Below, in pieces: positions 1-7,511 of a stretch of DNA of 45,234 nucleotides. The notes beneath the pieces were generated by a model. It saw only the letters and a program-made list of their open reading frames with translations. It made no database searches and was not told the DNA's origin. Where the stretch lies: the IMG/VR virus record IMGVR_UViG_3300050343_000131, positions 1 to 45,234 of that record. The stretch is one strand, 5' to 3'. The translations under genes and the position numbers were made by a program. Origin of the DNA: a virus. Numbering within the stretch: position 1 is the first letter of the stretch; each line of letters begins with the position of its first letter.

Positions 1-1362
1 CTGGACTAGGCAAAACGTCTATAATGCTCCAGGTTTTTAATAAGCTTCTAATACGCGGTGAAGTAAAAGCCATGTTAGTTGTTGCCCCCCATAAACCCGA
101 TGTATATGACTTGGCCAGAAGAAGTAAGTGAATGGTCTAACTTCAAACGGTTTTCTTATAGTATTCTACACGGCTCAAAGAAAGATGAAGCCTTTACTAA
201 AACCGTAGACATATACCTTATTAATCCAGAAGGATTAAAATGGTTAGCGTCCAAATTAAAAGGTAAGCCTAGGAAGAACTGGCCATTCGACATGGTCGTT
301 GTCGACGAGTCAGGTAAGTTCAAAACACCAGGTGGTCCTAACAGCGGGTCTAATCGAACATATCAAATGCATCGCATGGTCGCAGGTTTTAAACGCCGAT
401 ACATTTTAAACGGCGGACCTGTCGCAAATGGGTTCTTAGGTCTAATGGCTCAGATGTATATAGTAGACCAAGGACAGTCGTTAGGAAAGAAGATAGGGTA
501 CTATCGTAATAAATATTTTGACCAAATTGGTAGACCTGAATGGAAGATGTACGAGCTTCAACCAGGCGGACGCAAAAAGATAATGAAAAAGATAGCGCCA
601 TTCGCTATATGTCTGCGCGCTGAAGATCATATTGATATGCCTAAAGAGGTTTTAAAGCCAATATACATAACTCTTCCTAGAAAAGCTCAGAAAGCTTATG
701 ACGAAATAGAGCAAGAACTATTTACTATAATAGACAATCATGAAATGATAGCTGAGTCTGCGACTTCAGTAGCTAATAAGCTTCATCAAATATGTAATGG
801 AATAGTATATGAAGACCAAGACCCGCTCGCTACTCCTGTTCCTTCGTCTAAACGCGGTTTAATATATTTACATAAAGAGAAACTATTTGCATTAGATGAT
901 CTAATAGAAGAATTCAATGGCAAGCAAATACTCATAGGATATAAGTTTGTACACGACAGAAAAGCTTTAGAAAAGCACTACGGTAAGCGCATACGTTTTG
1001 CCCAAGACGCTAAAACAGGTAAGGAGAAACGTAAGCTTCAAGCAGATTGGAATGCTGGTAAAGTAGAAATTCTAGCAGGCAATCCTAAGTCTATAGGACA
1101 CGGGCTTAATCTACAGAAAGGTAGTGCTTATGTAATAGCCATGTATAGCATTAATCATGACTTTGATGAGCATGATCAGTTCGTACGCAGACTACGCAGA
1201 AGCGGTAATATGAGCCCACAGGTGTTCGTCTGCCCAATCCTAGCTAAAGGCTTATATGACCATAAGGTCATTTTACCTAACCTCAGAGGTAAGCAGGATG
1301 GCCAGGATTGGTTCTTTAAGGCGTTAAAAAAGTATAAAAAAGGTCGTCAAAGATTGAAATAA
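1..1362 (+). CDS. SNF2-like DEAD-box helicase, main part, broken by a 1-nt indel
   Basis: This is the ATPase/helicase body of a superfamily 2, SNF2-like phage protein, probably acting on DNA in replication or repair. Bases 3-84 encode the Walker A (GLGKT) and an MLVVAP strand. The frame then fails at a run of six C (85-90) and continues correctly in another frame as NPMYMTWPEEVSEW. Removing one C restores a single protein. Further visible motifs are VVVDES (motif II), LNGGPVANG (motif III), a helicase C-terminal part with GHGLNLQ, and RRLRRSG (motif VI). A start inside the broken piece would lack the Walker A, so it is not the real start. The break is most simply a sequencing insertion. It follows the VRR-NUC gene across the circular junction. 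Confidence 0.85.
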
Positions 1363-1365
1363 AGT

Positions 1366-1393
1366 TTTACTTTATTTCAAATCGTGGTAGAAT
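1366..1393 (+). promoter_or_regulatory. Candidate sigma70 promoter with extended -10
   Basis: The elements are TTTACT at 1366-1371, a 16-nt spacer and TAGAAT at 1388-1393. TG sits one base before the -10 hexamer (TGG then TAGAAT), the extended -10 pattern. It lies in the gap between the helicase stop and the next gene, about 45 bases before its ATG. The ribosome site is CGGAG near 1426. Confidence 0.6.
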
Positions 1394-1436
1394 GTCTTTA
1401 CTGAATACATAAACATATATACATTCGGAGAACATC

Positions 1437-1826
1437 ATGACTAAAGGCCTATTCTATAATGGCATCCGTGTCACTGAAATTAAGAAAATTTCTAAATGGA
1501 CTAATGGCGCATTTGACGCCGACGGTAATAAGCTGATAACGGCTTCGTCTAAACGCAAATTGTTATCCAAACTGTCGAAACAGGATCCTCCTGTTTCTAA
1601 GCCAAAATCAAATATCAAAAGCGACGTAATGTCGTTAATTCTAGCGGACAAGGAAGACGCTGAGATAGTTAAGACTATCAAAGCTTTATATCCTAATTCC
1701 AAATTCAACTTTACGCATATCTCTTGGTACCGGTCTACGTTATTTCGCGACAATATAATTGAAGCCAAACACGCGCCGCGTCGTACTAGGCCATACAAAG
1801 ATTGGAAAGCATCTCAAGAAATATAA
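1437..1826 (+). CDS. Hypothetical protein with a PNSK/HxxxY helical module
   Basis: The protein has 129 residues and belongs to no family I can name. Its C-terminal half (about residues 60-105) has the spacing P-x-SK, then H-x3-Y-x3-L, and this recurs in the next gene (1892). The two look like paralogous small helical domains, perhaps nucleic-acid binding. The C-terminus is basic (APRRTRPYKDWK). The gene has its own upstream extended -10 promoter and a GGAG ribosome site before the ATG. A DNA-binding role is an inference from basic charge only. Confidence 0.65.
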   Translation: MTKGLFYNGIRVTEIKKISKWTNGAFDADGNKLITASSKRKLLSKLSKQDPPVSKPKSNIKSDVMSLILADKEDAEIVKTIKALYPNSKFNFTHISWYRSTLFRDNIIEAKHAPRRTRPYKDWKASQEI

Positions 1827-1845
1827 CCGCCAATAGTTTATTTCA

Positions 1846-1854
1846 TGATATAAT
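1846..1854 (+). promoter_or_regulatory. Candidate extended -10 promoter
   Basis: TGA is followed directly by TATAAT (1849-1854), a perfect extended -10. No good -35 is visible, as is usual for this class. It sits between the 1437 and 1892 genes. AGGAGA at about 1879-1884 is the ribosome site of the following gene. Confidence 0.55.
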
Positions 1855-1891
1855 TAAAATTCATCAATAACTCTCTATAGGAGAAATCAAA

Positions 1892-2266
1892 ATGGCTAAT
1901 GTAACCGCCAAAAGTGTAATTGTAGCCGGCATAGAAGCCGGTAAATCTGTTAAATTTATTCTTGGACAAGTGGCAAAGAAATGCCCAGGATCTAAAGCGG
2001 ACGCTTCTCACGTTCGTTTTTATGCAAATGCTCTTGTTAAAGCTGAGAAGCTGAAAACTAGTGTAGCTGCTGAAAAATATGGATGCGGGGCCCGTGGTAG
2101 AAAAGCAGAAGGAGCATCTATTGTAAAAAAGCCCGCAAGCAAAAAGCCATCAGTAAAGAAGAAAGTAGTCCAAAAGAAAGGCGCATCGAAAAAATCAGGC
2201 GGGAACGCCGAGAAAAACGCGCCACGAAAGGCCTCAAAGAAGCGAAAAGCTACGTCAAAGAATTAG
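1892..2266 (+). CDS. Histone-H1-like basic protein, short form
   Basis: This 124-residue protein has a folded N-terminal part (about 1-55), with the same PGSK/HVRFY module as the preceding gene. A KYGCGARGRK linker follows, then a low-complexity Lys/Ala/Ser/Pro tail (about 79-124) resembling bacterial H1-like tails. The tail suggests non-specific DNA binding or condensation, which is inferred from composition. At 2125-2131 the frame carries A AAA AAG, a canonical -1 slippery heptamer. The -1 frame stays open to 2496 and encodes a folded-looking C-terminal part, so this product may be the short form of a longer protein, or the gene may carry a 1-nt sequencing deletion. Confidence 0.75.
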   Translation: MANVTAKSVIVAGIEAGKSVKFILGQVAKKCPGSKADASHVRFYANALVKAEKLKTSVAAEKYGCGARGRKAEGASIVKKPASKKPSVKKKVVQKKGASKKSGGNAEKNAPRKASKKRKATSKN

Positions 2267-2496
2267 TAAACAAGAATAATGTTTATTATCAACGCGAAGC
2301 TAGAGAAGGCGATGCACATTTAGTGTGCATCGTTTACTCGCCGGACAAAGCGGAAGATGCTTCTATAGTTCTGAAAACGGTTGAGATAGTGGATATGCTA
2401 GCATTTCCTAAGAACAGGTTAACAACGACTACTACAGGTACTAAGTTTAGAAGGCTATTGAAGAAATTAGTTAAAAATCATTTTATGAGAGGTTAA
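2125..2496 (+). CDS. -1 frame extension of the H1-like protein
   Basis: This open frame has no ATG, GTG or TTG start before its middle, yet it reads as real protein. It has a very basic helix (RRIEKIRRERREKRATKG) and then about 70 ordinary residues with AKSYVKELVNKNNVYYQ and EDASIVLKTVEIVDML. It ends 1 bp before the next gene, as expected for packed phage genes. Without it, 2267-2493 would be an unexplained gap. It is reached from the 1892 gene by a -1 shift at A AAA AAG (2125-2131), giving a fusion of about 200 residues. A GTG near 2322 is a poor alternative start. Confidence 0.6.
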   Translation, partial: KKARKQKAISKEESSPKERRIEKIRRERREKRATKGLKEAKSYVKELVNKNNVYYQREAREGDAHLVCIVYSPDKAEDASIVLKTVEIVDMLAFPKNRLTTTTTGTKFRRLLKKLVKNHFMRG

Positions 2497-2497
2497 T

Positions 2498-3310
2498 GTG
2501 TCTGAAGATAATCGGGAATACGATCAAACGCAACTAAAACTAGCACAATTCAAGTATCAACCACACAAAGACTATCTTGGGCATATCTTCAGATGGGGTT
2601 TTGCGTCTAAGTTTGTTAACCAGAAGACGTCAGTACTAGATGTTGGCTGCGGTCAAGAGATGCCATTCGCTAGATCTTTAGGAGGGGCAAATCCGAATTC
2701 AGTACCGAGTCGGTATTTAGGCGTAGATCTTAATGGTATTAAAACTCTGGTTAATAGAAAGAACTTTGAAGTATGGGACGAATTTAATTTCGTAGAAGAC
2801 TGGGAATGTATATTAGCTGAAGGACATAAACCATTTGACGTCATTGTTAACTTCGAAGTGTTCGAACATATGAAGATGGGTCATGGTCGTAAACTACTAA
2901 GCGCGATGCGTGAACTATTAGCCCGCGATGGTGTTCTTATATTCAGTACTCCTATATATTGCTCTACATACAAGCAGGCTAGAAACCATATTAACGAGCT
3001 TACGAAGGCTGAGATTGAAGAAGAAATTCAAAAGGCCGGATTGAAGATCATTAAACAGTACGGCACATTCGCTAATATCAATGACATTAAGAAAGTCGCA
3101 TCAAAAGAAGATCTTGATTCACATAAAGCTATGTCCGAGTTTTATGGTAATGAAATACTTGGATGTTACCTCAGCCCTAAGTATCCTGAAGCATCCCGCA
3201 ATATAACGCATATCTGCGTACGTAAAAAAGATAAACGCAAAGCTATGAAATTAAAGCCATCTATTGTAAAATTCGAAGGTGAAAAAGTCGGTAAGGCAAG
3301 GAATAAATAA
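2498..3310 (+). CDS. Class I SAM-dependent methyltransferase
   Basis: This 270-residue protein has a Rossmann methyltransferase core: motif I VLDVGCG at residues 46-52, an acidic strand end GVDLN at about 75-79, and a post-I strand with FEVFEHM at 119-125. The substrate cannot be read from the sequence. It has no DPPY or PC catalytic motif of classical DNA base methylases. Its place directly upstream of a MazG-like/kinase fusion, a ThyA-family enzyme and dCMP deaminase makes nucleotide or DNA hypermodification one possibility; capsule or small-molecule methylation is another. The start is GTG after AGAGG. Its stop overlaps the next ATG (TAATG), so the genes are translationally coupled. Confidence 0.85.
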   Translation: MSEDNREYDQTQLKLAQFKYQPHKDYLGHIFRWGFASKFVNQKTSVLDVGCGQEMPFARSLGGANPNSVPSRYLGVDLNGIKTLVNRKNFEVWDEFNFVEDWECILAEGHKPFDVIVNFEVFEHMKMGHGRKLLSAMRELLARDGVLIFSTPIYCSTYKQARNHINELTKAEIEEEIQKAGLKIIKQYGTFANINDIKKVASKEDLDSHKAMSEFYGNEILGCYLSPKYPEASRNITHICVRKKDKRKAMKLKPSIVKFEGEKVGKARNK

Positions 3311-4308
3311 TGTTTGATTTAATAAGATTAATGCATCAAAGATTTGGGTTTGCGTATGAAGGAGAACCTAGAGTTCTACCTGACGATGAATTCGAATTCA
3401 GAATGAAAGCATTTCAAGAAGAGATAGACGAATATAAAGAAGCTAGATCTAATGGCGATTTAGAAGGACAGCTAGATGCACTATTAGACCTAACTGTCTT
3501 TGTTATGGGCGCAGCTGAGCAACATGGGTTTGAATACAACCAAGGAATGATTAGAGTCATGTCCGCCAATATGCAAAAGCAAGTAGTTGCATCAGCTGAA
3601 GAGTCTAAACGCGGACATAAGTTTGACCTTAAAAAGCCTCCTGAATGGAGAGAACCATACTTAACCGATCTAATTAATCCGCCTAATTTTTATAGAGGCG
3701 TAATTCTATTAGAAGGTCCTGACGCTACAGGTAAAACGACTTTAGCTAACTACTTAGTAGACAATCATAATGCTCTTTATATTCATTCCACGTGGTCAGA
3801 AGATCTAGAAACAAGAATGACTCAGTACCTAGAACATAGTTTACAAATCGCAGGATCTGTTTCTCGCAGACAGCTAGTAGTCTTAGATAGAAATTGGCTA
3901 TCAGAGTTAGTATATACTGACGTATTTAGAAAAGATGTAGGACGAGCAGAATGGCATATGCGTATGCATACACTGTTTATAAGCGCTCTTCAGGGATTAT
4001 GTATATATTGTTTACCTTCTAACCCGAAGCAGTATATGGACCATTTTGCAGATATGGTAGAAGACCCTGACCGCAAAGAAATGTATTCGAATATGGCCGA
4101 TGTATACAATGCGTATTTAGCGCTATGGGAAGGGTTAGAATTTGATTATACCTTTAAAGGGTCGCGTGAATACATAGGCAAGATATTCGAAAATGGAGGA
4201 TTAAACCAGAGTCCGCATTTTATTAGATATGATTTTAATAACGAAGGACAAGACTTAAAATCATTTTTTGAAAGTCTGCCTATGAATCAAGAAAAGGATA
4301 TACATTAA
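3310..4308 (+). CDS. MazG-like pyrophosphohydrolase fused to a dNMP kinase-like domain
   Basis: This is a two-domain enzyme of 332 residues. Residues about 1-75 resemble all-alpha NTP pyrophosphatases (MazG/dCTPase/dUTPase superfamily), with the metal-binding acidic patterns QEEIDEY (36-42) and DALLDL (56-61). Residues about 130-300 are a P-loop nucleoside monophosphate kinase: GPDATGKT at 136-143 and a DR-x-x-LSELVY lid or substrate helix near 193-202, as in thymidylate and deoxynucleoside kinases. It would hydrolyse an unwanted dNTP to dNMP and phosphorylate a dNMP. In T4 these jobs belong to dCTPase and gp1, in the same hydroxymethyl-dC pathway. Specificity is inferred from context only. 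Confidence 0.85.
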   Translation: MFDLIRLMHQRFGFAYEGEPRVLPDDEFEFRMKAFQEEIDEYKEARSNGDLEGQLDALLDLTVFVMGAAEQHGFEYNQGMIRVMSANMQKQVVASAEESKRGHKFDLKKPPEWREPYLTDLINPPNFYRGVILLEGPDATGKTTLANYLVDNHNALYIHSTWSEDLETRMTQYLEHSLQIAGSVSRRQLVVLDRNWLSELVYTDVFRKDVGRAEWHMRMHTLFISALQGLCIYCLPSNPKQYMDHFADMVEDPDRKEMYSNMADVYNAYLALWEGLEFDYTFKGSREYIGKIFENGGLNQSPHFIRYDFNNEGQDLKSFFESLPMNQEKDIH

Positions 4309-4310
4309 TC

Positions 4311-5120
4311 ATGCTTATAAATCAAGAATGGAATACGCTATTAGGCGATATAATATTAATGGGAAGCGACGTAACGTGTCGCGGCTTTGAAACAAAAGAA
4401 TTAATCGCAAATAGCACACGTATAGATATGTCTTGTCCAATATTAACTGTTCCGCAAAGGAAAATCAGTCCAAGATTTTTAGCCGGAGAAGCGTATTGGA
4501 TACTTAGTGGCAGTAATCGCGTGTCCGATATTTCTAAATACTTGCCTGGTATAGCTAAGTATAGCGATAATGGCTTAACTTTTAGAGGGGCGTATGGTCC
4601 AAAAGTCATGGAACAATTGGATTATATGGTGCATGCGCTGCGTCATGACGCGGAATCACGTCAAGCGGTATTAACTATATGGCGTGAAAATCCTATGCCA
4701 TCAAAAGATATACCCTGTACAGTATCGCTTCAGTGGGTAATTAGAGATAACAAACTTTGCTGTATAGCCAATATGCGTTCATCTGATGCCTGGATGGGTT
4801 GGGTTTATGATGTATTTAATTTTTCTATGATATCGGCTTGGATTGCTATATACTTGCGCCAGCATGAATTAAAAAATCTAGAATTAGGAACGCTATATTT
4901 AAATGCTGGATCGCAGCATATCTATAAACATAATTCTTCAGACGCAATAAAATTAGTAAATAATTTTAAACCTAACTCTATATGTAGACCTATAGAGTTA
5001 GAGCGTTATTGTCTGGGTCCAGATGAATTGCTTCTCGATCTAAAAGCTGCAGCAGATAACGAGTGGAAAGCTTGTACGCCGTTTATGGAACAACTGAGGA
5101 CGCTGAATAATGAGACTTAA
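4311..5120 (+). CDS. Thymidylate-synthase-family enzyme, probable dCMP hydroxymethylase
   Basis: This 269-residue ThyA-fold protein has the catalytic Cys136 in DIPCTVSLQW, phosphate-binding Arg in SRQAV (116-120), a Glu60 region and RSSDAWMGWVYD at 156-167. In thymidylate synthase the last motif reads GxPFN, where Asn recognises dUMP. Here Asp167 takes that place. In T4 gp42 the matching Asp selects dCMP, so this is more likely a dCMP hydroxymethylase or methylase than thymidylate synthase. Many phage genes of this type are annotated simply as thymidylate synthase. It overlaps the dCMP deaminase gene by 11 bp and follows the MazG/kinase gene by 2 bp. Confidence 0.85.
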   Translation: MLINQEWNTLLGDIILMGSDVTCRGFETKELIANSTRIDMSCPILTVPQRKISPRFLAGEAYWILSGSNRVSDISKYLPGIAKYSDNGLTFRGAYGPKVMEQLDYMVHALRHDAESRQAVLTIWRENPMPSKDIPCTVSLQWVIRDNKLCCIANMRSSDAWMGWVYDVFNFSMISAWIAIYLRQHELKNLELGTLYLNAGSQHIYKHNSSDAIKLVNNFKPNSICRPIELERYCLGPDELLLDLKAAADNEWKACTPFMEQLRTLNNET

Positions 5121-5601
5121 TAACGACGAATATTACTTGTCTATGGCAAGGTTAGTATCTACACGAGGTACGTGCATCCGACGTAAAGTCGGATGCGTTC
5201 TAGTGGATAGCAGTTTTCACGTTTTATCTACCGGATATAACGGCCCGCCTTCTGGAGTTCCGCATTGCAACGAATTAGGATCAAACTCTAAAAGAGACAC
5301 ATATCCTAATGCGTGTGAAGGAGCAAATTCACCGTCGGGAACAAGTTTAGATAAATGCGCGGCGGTACATGCCGAGCAGAACGCCCTACTTCAATGTCCT
5401 AATATACGTCATATTTCCACGGCGTATTGCACGACATCGTCGTGCGTGCATTGTATAAAATTATTAATGAATACATCGTGCCAAAGATTGGTATTTAGTG
5501 AAGAGTACTCTCATGGAGGAGAACCAATGAAACTTTGGTTGAGCACGGGACGTCAGTGGATACATTTGCCCCGCTATACTTCTAACCCTAATTACGCCTA
5601 G
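5110..5601 (+). CDS. Deoxycytidylate (dCMP) deaminase
   Basis: This 163-residue zinc enzyme of the ComE/dCMP deaminase family converts dCMP to dUMP. Visible are the HAE motif at 87-89 (zinc ligand and catalytic Glu) and SSCVHC at 110-115 with the two zinc cysteines. Further upstream is a GYNGPPSGVPHC substrate loop (42-53), where extra zinc ligands often occur. It is the last gene of the rightward unit and is followed by a terminator. With the ThyA-like enzyme upstream it sets the balance between dCMP and dUMP. Confidence 0.93.
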   Translation: MRLNNDEYYLSMARLVSTRGTCIRRKVGCVLVDSSFHVLSTGYNGPPSGVPHCNELGSNSKRDTYPNACEGANSPSGTSLDKCAAVHAEQNALLQCPNIRHISTAYCTTSSCVHCIKLLMNTSCQRLVFSEEYSHGGEPMKLWLSTGRQWIHLPRYTSNPNYA

Positions 5602-5614
5602 CGCGTTCTCTGAG

Positions 5615-5653
5615 CTAAGCCCTTAATAGACTATGTCTATAGGCCTAGTTTTT
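5615..5653 (+). terminator. Rho-independent terminator of the rightward unit
   Basis: The stem has an inner ATAGAC/GTCTAT pair (5626-5631 with 5635-5640, loop TAT) and outer pairs CTAAGCC with GGCCTAG containing one mismatch. TTTTT at 5649-5653 follows. It lies between the convergent rightward and leftward transcription units. Confidence 0.7.
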
Positions 5654-5671
5654 AAATAGGGTTAACCTTAT

Positions 5672-6082
5672 TTAGCTAGATTCTGGTATAGGATACGCCT
5701 CTCGGCTTAAATGCCAATGAGGTTTATCCGGTTTCTTCCAGAAGCCGCCCCACCTAATATCAATCCCCAGTTCACTCGCTGCCCTAAATCCAGCCTTAGC
5801 CAATCTTTGGTATGCATAATCTGAATGATCTATTTTGCCATTTACGTAGGGATATAGGTCTACCGCGAAGGCTAAATTATCGATAGGATCTGGAAGATGT
5901 CTTGAGTCCATTGTCCATGACGTTCCATCTTGTACGTTCTGCCGCTGCTCTTCTACAGTTCTTCTACCATCTACGCACGCTATATCAACCGCGCTGAGCG
6001 CGAGCGTAAGCTCAGCCCATTCTCTTAATAGAAGCTTAACTCCAGATAAATTTTCCTTGGAACTAGATCCATATTCATACAT
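5672..6082 (-). CDS. M15 (VanY/L-Ala-D-Glu type) peptidoglycan endopeptidase, endolysin
   Basis: This is the cell wall peptidase for lysis. With the ATG at 6082 it has 136 residues and begins MYEYGSSSKENLSGVK, the usual start of phage M15 endolysins. A longer open frame to 6232 runs deep into the lipase gene and adds unrelated sequence, so I chose the short start. Zinc ligands fit SRHLPD (His62), AFAVDLYP (Asp75) and KPHWHLS (His122/His124), the M15 pattern. No signal peptide or membrane segment is seen, so export would need a holin. It overlaps the lipase stop by 8 bp. Confidence 0.88.
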   Translation of the reverse strand: MYEYGSSSKENLSGVKLLLREWAELTLALSAVDIACVDGRRTVEEQRQNVQDGTSWTMDSRHLPDPIDNLAFAVDLYPYVNGKIDHSDYAYQRLAKAGFRAASELGIDIRWGGFWKKPDKPHWHLSREAYPIPESS

Positions 6083-6695
6083 CAAAAACTTTCCCATAGT
6101 GCTCGAGCAGGTGATTGTTTGCGATAGAATATCCGTTAACTTTGTGAGAAGTGTATTGTTCATTAACATGTCTGTACCCCCACCATCTGGACGGAAAATC
6201 GGGTATTGGGTCTCCTTTATTTGAATACTCAATGGTATGTACTCCTGTTTTAATATAGCGTTTTAAAGAACCTGCGGTTAATGTTCGCGGTGCCCCAAAA
6301 GTAATAACCTGTCTAACGTTAAACCCTTCAGCACGTAAAATAGCAGCGGCATTAATAGCCAATACTCCGCCAAGGCTATGGCCAGTTAGGTCAATAGGAA
6401 CATCGCGATCTAACATCCCATATAATCCTTTATCTACTACACCTCTTGCACCTTTTAAGAAGCCTGCATGAGACCATCCTACGCGTTTATCGTACCACGG
6501 AATAAACCGTATATCGCGCAACACGTCCCATACACCTCCTCCTGAGATAAGATCACCTCCTTCTGTTCCTCTAAAAGCCACTACTTGAATATCATCTAAC
6601 GTTGATACTAGGCATTCAACTTCGTTAACTTTACAGCTTACTTCGTGATAACTTTTAGAGGCTAATTTAAACAATTCAGAATGATTATCAATCAT
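6075..6695 (-). CDS. Lipase class 3-like alpha/beta hydrolase
   Basis: This 206-residue protein has the nucleophile elbow GHSLGG (Ser107), an FRGT segment (41-44) forming the oxyanion region, GDPIP with Asp162, and His195 or His199 near the C-terminus. This is a full catalytic triad in the order of fungal-type class 3 lipases. No signal peptide is seen. It lies between a lipoprotein and the endolysin, so a part in lysis (attack on membrane lipid or outer membrane) is likely but inferred. Mycobacteriophage LysB is a functional parallel from another fold family. It overlaps the endolysin start. Confidence 0.85.
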   Translation of the reverse strand: MIDNHSELFKLASKSYHEVSCKVNEVECLVSTLDDIQVVAFRGTEGGDLISGGGVWDVLRDIRFIPWYDKRVGWSHAGFLKGARGVVDKGLYGMLDRDVPIDLTGHSLGGVLAINAAAILRAEGFNVRQVITFGAPRTLTAGSLKRYIKTGVHTIEYSNKGDPIPDFPSRWWGYRHVNEQYTSHKVNGYSIANNHLLEHYGKVFDV

Positions 6696-6696
6696 A

Positions 6697-6918
6697 TTAA
6701 ATGTCCGGACACCTATCTAGTATTTCTAGGAGCTCTTCACGGCTATATTTTCTGCGAAGAGCTCCTATAGTAGCGCCTTCACAGACGCCCCATATAGCCG
6801 TTTCTAATGATTGATCGGCGGCATCAGCAGATCGATCGGCAACTTCGCCACGTACCATTCTAACAGTACCGCAGCCGGTTAATACCAATAGAATTAATGC
6901 TAACATAATATTTTTCAT
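6697..6918 (-). CDS. Small lipoprotein, lysis-associated
   Basis: This protein of about 73 residues begins MKNIMLALILLVLTGCG: a short basic n-region, a hydrophobic core and the lipobox LTGC. It would be lipidated at Cys and placed in the inner or outer membrane. The mature part has AIWGVCEGATIGALRRKYS, a pattern I associate with small lipoproteins in phage lysis regions. I prefer the ATG at 6918 over 6927, because AAGGA lies at the right distance for the second. It could serve as an outer-membrane spanin-like factor, but no inner-membrane partner is seen beside it. Confidence 0.78.
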   Translation of the reverse strand: MKNIMLALILLVLTGCGTVRMVRGEVADRSADAADQSLETAIWGVCEGATIGALRRKYSREELLEILDRCPDI

Positions 6919-7499
6919 TGTTCCCATCCTTCATTTATTTCTTCAAGTTCTATGCGATTGAGTTCATCCAAGTCCTCAGCAGCATCCAGCATATCCCAGA
7001 TAGCTTGGTAGCGTCCTAGGATAATACCTATTGCATTGGCATATAGTGCTTCTTTGATCTCAATAGCTTCCACTACCTCAATCCTAGATTTACCTCTACC
7101 AATACTCATAGCGTCTAACATTGGAGTGGCATTGTTTGGATCGCCTCTAAACGACACTGCCTCAAACTTCTGCTGTCCCCAAGTTTTAACTATCTCGTCT
7201 GGGTAGTTAGCTGTAATGTCTTTAGATAGTTTAGTATGCTTAGAGTTTAACTTCTCAATTAAATCCTTCAGCTTATTATCTCTAGCTAATGATTCTTCGC
7301 GTGGTACTATGGTGTATGTGTATAGTGCCATCCCACCTTCAACAGAGAAGGTAGGGCCTTCCCTACTATATAGTACTTCATCATAGTTAGCGTTGATAAA
7401 CCTATCTTCCATCCAAACCCCTTTCGGGGGCTTGTTGGGGACTTCAATACCTTCACTTCTGCCCACTACAACCTCATTTGAAACATCTGAATAACTCAT
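6915..7499 (-). CDS. Tail fibre assembly/chaperone-like protein
   Basis: This 194-residue protein directly follows the large fibre gene, the usual place for a fibre chaperone. The middle is helical (SLARDNKLKDLIEKLNSKHT). The C-terminal half (KTWGQQKFEA, NNATPMLDAMS, YANAIGIILGRYQAIWDML) matches the W-QQ/TPLLD/ANA-G-Q pattern of phage tail-fibre-associated helical proteins. Its exact function is inferred from this likeness and its position. Confidence 0.65.
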   Translation of the reverse strand: MSYSDVSNEVVVGRSEGIEVPNKPPKGVWMEDRFINANYDEVLYSREGPTFSVEGGMALYTYTIVPREESLARDNKLKDLIEKLNSKHTKLSKDITANYPDEIVKTWGQQKFEAVSFRGDPNNATPMLDAMSIGRGKSRIEVVEAIEIKEALYANAIGIILGRYQAIWDMLDAAEDLDELNRIELEEINEGWEQ

Positions 7500-7511
7500 A
7501 CTTCCTCCTAA

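Noticed and set aside
389-601. Open frame opposite the helicase
   Set aside because: It lies wholly opposite the conserved helicase motifs and has no neighbours on its strand; it is a shadow frame.
6083-6232. Longer N-terminus of the M15 peptidase
   Set aside because: It overlaps the lipase over its catalytic C-terminus and adds residues unlike any endolysin. The MYEYGSSS start fits the family.
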